A stretch of DNA of 8,090 bases from CAZHZT01 sp964537285 (GTDB lineage: Bacteria > Bacteroidota > Bacteroidia > Chitinophagales > Saprospiraceae): assembly GCA_964537285.1 (NCBI GenBank), contig CAZHZT010000183.1, positions 1 to 8,090 on the forward strand, written 5' to 3'. This document shows positions 6,801 to 8,090 of the stretch, piece after piece; position 1 is the stretch's first letter; every line of letters begins with the position of its first letter. The translations under genes were made by a program, and so were the position numbers. The notes beneath the pieces are model-generated. The model was given only the letters and a program-made list of their open reading frames with translations, searched no databases and had not been told where the DNA came from.

Positions 6801-7149
6801 GATGCTTCATCAGGGAGGAATGACAGAAATGGAGGCACTTCGCTCAGCGACTATCAATGGCGCTCGCTACATCGGTATGGAAGATGAAATTGGTTCTTTG
6901 AAAGAGGGAAAACTGGCAGATCTAATCGTAATTGACGGCAACCCATTAGAAAATATTTACGATACTGAAAATGTTGTTTATACTATGATCAATGGTCGTT
7001 TGTACGATGCTGCTACAATGAACGAAATCGGCAACTATGATCGTAAGCGAACGGATTTTTACTGGGAGATGGAAGGCAGCGGAAATGCTTATCCGTTTTA
7101 TCAACAGACGGGGAGTTTTATGCGTCCGCAATGCAAGTGCAGGCAGTAA
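3877..7149 (+). CDS. Exported TolB-like beta-propeller / amidohydrolase fusion enzyme
   Basis: This 1090-residue protein has a type I signal peptide (1-20, cut near NG|Q; no lipobox Cys) and should act in the periplasm or outside the cell. Residues about 45-620 contain repeated PD40/TolB-type blades, marked by S-P-D-G at 55, 95, 192, 407 and 452 and variants at 141, 304, 503 and 550. The amidohydrolase domain begins at about 657 (FTNARIITMEGDKV) and ends at about 1062. It has the metal motif HAH (717-719), a Lys in FSVKSYNQP (K813), SVEHN (H861) and the closing EGKLADLIVIDGNPLENI. The usual His after strand 5 is replaced in VYPEGG (837-842), though H847 is near, and the usual catalytic Asp is His962 in LGSHGQ. 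The relatives I know hydrolyse amide, imide or peptide-like bonds; the substrate here is unknown. The start ATG at 3877 has no Shine-Dalgarno site. It is divergent from the TRAP operon. Confidence 0.93.
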   Translation: MNKVSFTIILLLSTFLLVNGQDEKKKKWDVNNPPGNFKEIEFTVNEGTWMNLDVSPDGKTIVFDLMGDIYKIPITGGKAEVLREGLAYEVQPRFSPDGKKILFTSDAGDADNVWVMNADGSDARQITKEDFRLLNNAVWMPDGQYFVARKHFTSTRSLGAGEMWMYHISGGKGIQITKRKNDQQDVNEPCVSPDGRYIYFSEDVYPGGYFQYNKDPNDQIYAIKRYDCETGKIETVTAGPGGACRPQISHYGKTLAYVRRIRTKSVLFIHDLETGREYPIFDGLSKDQQEAWAIFGVYTGFDWMPDDKEVVIWGEGKLWKVNIDTKKAENIPFTVNAKHKVAETVKFKQVVAPDKFEVKVIRQLVTSPDEKVLVFNAVGHLWKVDANGGEAVRLTNDNHFEFEPSFSPDGKKLVYVSWDDEKRGAIHEMDWQTGNKKMLTTDPFIYRTPSYSPDGKQIVYRKEGGNGHQGYTYGKDPGIYIINSNGSGEPELVSKEGEYPQFSADGKKIFYQTGGFLFGALKKAFKYKDLNTKEVHTVFTSKYANRFVPSPDNKWIVFSELYKVYIAPLPMNGQEIDLTGSAKSIPVAQVARDAGINLHWSADSEKVHWTLGNEYFTNSLTERFLFLEGAVDSIPPIDTVGAKIDIVLSTDKPEGIIAFTNARIITMEGDKVIESGTLIIKDNKIEKIGSSRISIPNDAKVYDLGGKTIMPGIVDVHAHLGAFRFGLSPQKHWEYYANLAYGVTTTHDPSSNSEMTFSQSEMVKAGIMVGPRIYSTGTILYGADGDFKAVINNLEDARSAIRRTKAYGAFSVKSYNQPRRSQRQQVIQAARELGIMVYPEGGSFFYHNMSMVADGHTSVEHNIPVAPLYDDVIQFWSQTGTANTPTLIVNYGGVNGEYYWYQNTNVWEKERLLSFTPRRIVDSRSRHRTMLPDEEYENGHILTSKSCTKLQRSGVDICLGSHGQLQGLGAHWELWMLHQGGMTEMEALRSATINGARYIGMEDEIGSLKEGKLADLIVIDGNPLENIYDTENVVYTMINGRLYDAATMNEIGNYDRKRTDFYWEMEGSGNAYPFYQQTGSFMRPQCKCRQ

Positions 7150-7325
7150 GGAGGAAAGAGGAAAGTATGAAAGTGGGTAGTGCCCACGTTACGACGTAGG
7201 CGCAGTTTATGCTACGACGTAGGCACAGCCTACGCCGAACGGGGGAAAGTATGAAAGTGGAAAGTGCCGCTACGACTTAGGCACAGCCTAGGCCGAACGG
7301 GGGGAAACCAACAATTAAAATAATT
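7150..7325. repeat. GC-rich palindromic repeat cluster
   Basis: Two interleaved repeat families occupy the gap after the amidohydrolase. Family A is a 25-mer at 7160-7184 and 7244-7268 (23 of 25 identical, core ggaaagtatgaaagtgg). Family B starts tacgacgtaggc and occurs at 7190-7205 (partial), 7213-7245 and 7271-7303; the last two agree at about 31 of 33 positions and end gccgaacgggg. Copy B2 contains a 7-bp hairpin, cgtaggc (7218-7224) with gcctacg (7228-7234). Copy B3 keeps a shorter version with a wobble (7276-7282 with 7286-7292). A small hairpin gtggg/cccac lies at 7173-7187. It looks like REP-type dispersed palindromic DNA and may also end transcription of the amidohydrolase. Bases 7305-7325 are plain AT-rich leader. 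Confidence 0.75.
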
Positions 7326-7808
7326 ATGCAAATATTGATTTATATTATTTGTTTTTTTTTAGTGATGACTCATTCAGTTGATAGTCTTTCTCAAACGAAC
7401 AAATACGACACAATTAATGACATTAGGCTTTCTTTGAATGAACAATTTTATTCGTTGTTTCCTGGAAAATACCCAATGAATAATAAAATTATTATTGGAT
7501 ATGCAGGTGTAAATGATAGTATTTCTATTTACATTGAAGAAAAATTAGTTTACTCTGGAGTTACAAAATATGACTTTGTAGATGGACGTGGCAGAGAAAT
7601 ATGTCGATTTGATCGACCTAAAAAAAATCAGATTAATCTAACTGTTGAGTTTCACAGGGGGCAAAAAATTGTTCCGAAAAAAATTCCAATAAATAAATAT
7701 AACTCAATTTTAATTCATAATCAATTGCTCTATAATACAAGAGAACTAATGGAGTTTAGCAAATACGTTCAATTCTTTCTTTACAAAGAAAGAAGTAGGT
7801 TTTACTAA
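7326..7808 (+). CDS. Small secreted protein of unknown function
   Basis: I do not recognise this 160-residue protein. Residues 1-22 look like a signal peptide (long hydrophobic run 2-14, cut near DSLSQ). The mature part is polar and rich in Asn, Lys, Ile and Tyr. Residues 54-130 alternate hydrophobic and polar residues in short runs (KIIIGYAG, SISIYIEEKLVYSG, QINLTVEFHRG, NSILIHNQ), which suggests a small beta-sandwich. The end, EFSKYVQFFLYKERSRFY, is basic and aromatic. The DNA is clearly AT-richer than the amidohydrolase gene and the GC-rich repeats before it, and codons ending in A or T dominate, suggesting separate acquisition. The last codons lie in a 10-bp palindrome (7773-7794), so the native C-terminus may have been altered. 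The ATG is preceded by aattaaaataatt with no Shine-Dalgarno site. Confidence 0.72.
   Translation: MQILIYIICFFLVMTHSVDSLSQTNKYDTINDIRLSLNEQFYSLFPGKYPMNNKIIIGYAGVNDSISIYIEEKLVYSGVTKYDFVDGRGREICRFDRPKKNQINLTVEFHRGQKIVPKKIPINKYNSILIHNQLLYNTRELMEFSKYVQFFLYKERSRFY
7773..7794. repeat. 10-bp palindrome in the 3' end of the orphan gene
   Basis: ttctttcttt (7773-7782) and aaagaaagaa (7785-7794) are perfect reverse complements with a 2-nt centre. The right arm plus flank (7784-7798, ending gtag) matches the palindrome at 35-49 near the left edge at 12 of 15 positions. It encodes residues about 150-156 of the gene. Confidence 0.6.
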
Positions 7809-7883
7809 TTTATCCTGTTAAGTTAAGGCTGTGCCTTTCATCGGGTACATCCGCCAAATTCGTTTGGCAGAAATAGAACTAAA

Positions 7884-7917
7884 AAAGCCATGTGGTATAA
7901 TAGCGCCACATGGCTTT
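7884..7917 (-). terminator. 12-bp hairpin with T-run on the minus strand
   Basis: Arms aaagccatgtgg (7884-7895) and ccacatggcttt (7906-7917) are perfect reverse complements, extendable by one wobble pair. On the minus strand the stem is followed by a run of six T (7886-7881), the classic intrinsic terminator pattern. On the plus strand only three T then C follow, so termination of the orphan gene 75 nt upstream would be weaker. The minus-strand transcript it would serve must start to the right, but no convincing minus-strand gene is visible there. Confidence 0.6.
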
Positions 7918-7965
7918 CCCCTGTGCGCCACAAGGAACAAAAACTACCAGTTATACTTTGGATAA

Positions 7966-8090
7966 CTATGGTCGTTTGTAGATAGTGGCTTTGATTTGGA
8001 AGATCAAAATTGTGGCCAGTTCCGGGCAATAAAATTGAACGATACAGATTCTATTCAGCAATTCATTCAAACGACATTGAATGAAAAGCA
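7966..8090 (+). pseudogene. Possible gene fragment running off the right edge
   Basis: The frame from 7966 reads about 41 codons to the edge without a stop, including VDSGFDLEDQNCGQFRAIKL, with an amino-acid mix that looks protein-like. It lacks an ATG; only TTG codons (for example 7996-7998) could start it. It could be a decayed 5' end, a gene with an unusual start, or chance. I do not recognise the sequence. Confidence 0.2.

Larger units (their letters stand above)
7809..8090. other. Right-end region without a certain gene
   Basis: I can support no gene in this stretch. It holds an inverted copy of the repeat core (aggctgtgcct, 7826-7836), a small hairpin gccaaa/tttggc with a ttcg loop (7853-7868) and the larger hairpin at 7884-7917. 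The plus-strand frame starting at 7822 is open to a TAA at 7963-7965 and then open again from 7966 to the edge, but has no in-frame ATG in the second part. A separate ATG at 8081-8083 (atgaaaagc) could be the start of a plus-strand gene beyond the window. Confidence 0.5.

Noticed and set aside
7167..7280. Two tiny frames starting MKVGSA and MKVESA after purine-rich stretches
   Set aside because: Both lie in the 25-bp repeat and end after about ten codons in the next repeat; their similarity follows from DNA duplication, not coding.
7150..7304. CRISPR-like repeat array
   Set aside because: Only two or three copies, unequal spacing and no unique spacers; the units are palindromic and interleaved, which fits REP-type repeats.
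7838..8029. Minus-strand frame of 63 codons
   Set aside because: It runs straight through the 12-bp hairpin and the T-run, has low-complexity composition with no recognisable motif, and no start signal.

Overview
The window looks like chromosomal DNA of a Bacteroidota bacterium, probably a Saprospiria/Lewinella-like lineage. The grounds are indirect. Signal peptides end in a glutamine just after the predicted cut (SNA|Q, AQ, NG|Q). None of the five ATG- or TTG-started genes has a convincing Shine-Dalgarno site. The long TolB-propeller/amidohydrolase fusion is a protein type common in that phylum. The AT-rich palindrome at 24-49 resembles dispersed palindromes I associate with Bacteroidota genomes. 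The genus is inference only.

Layout. Bases 1-133 hold two inverted repeats, an AT-rich nested one (5-76) and a 17-bp perfect hairpin (89-128). The second closes a minus-strand gene for a secreted, probably outer-membrane beta-barrel protein (134-1030). To its right lies a three-gene minus-strand operon read from 3474 down to 1172. It encodes a small exported SPOR-like protein, then the small (DctQ) and large (DctM) membrane subunits of a TRAP transporter of the mannitol/chloroaromatic (FcbT2/FcbT3-like) type. No substrate-binding protein (DctP) gene is present; the exported SPOR-like gene occupies the place where one might be expected. A 402-bp divergent intergenic region (3475-3876) carries two very large hairpins, one of them a 34-bp perfect inverted repeat. 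A plus-strand 1090-residue exported enzyme follows (3877-7149): a beta-propeller of PD40/TolB-type blades fused to a metal-dependent amidohydrolase with an unusual metal-ligand set.

The last kilobase is accessory-looking. A 155-bp cluster of GC-rich palindromic repeats (7150-7304) precedes an AT-rich orphan gene for a small secreted protein (7326-7808). An inverted copy of the repeat core lies just after that gene. Next come a hairpin with a T-run on the minus strand (7884-7917) and a stretch with no certain gene up to the right edge.

How the genes might work together: the divergent pair suggests, but does not prove, that the periplasmic amidohydrolase and the TRAP importer share a regulatory region, and perhaps that the enzyme releases a small organic acid or amide-derived product that the transporter takes up. 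I see no complete novel defence or mobile system. The most unusual items are the hairpin pair in the divergent promoter region, the SPOR-like protein in a TRAP operon lacking DctP, and the repeat-flanked orphan gene.
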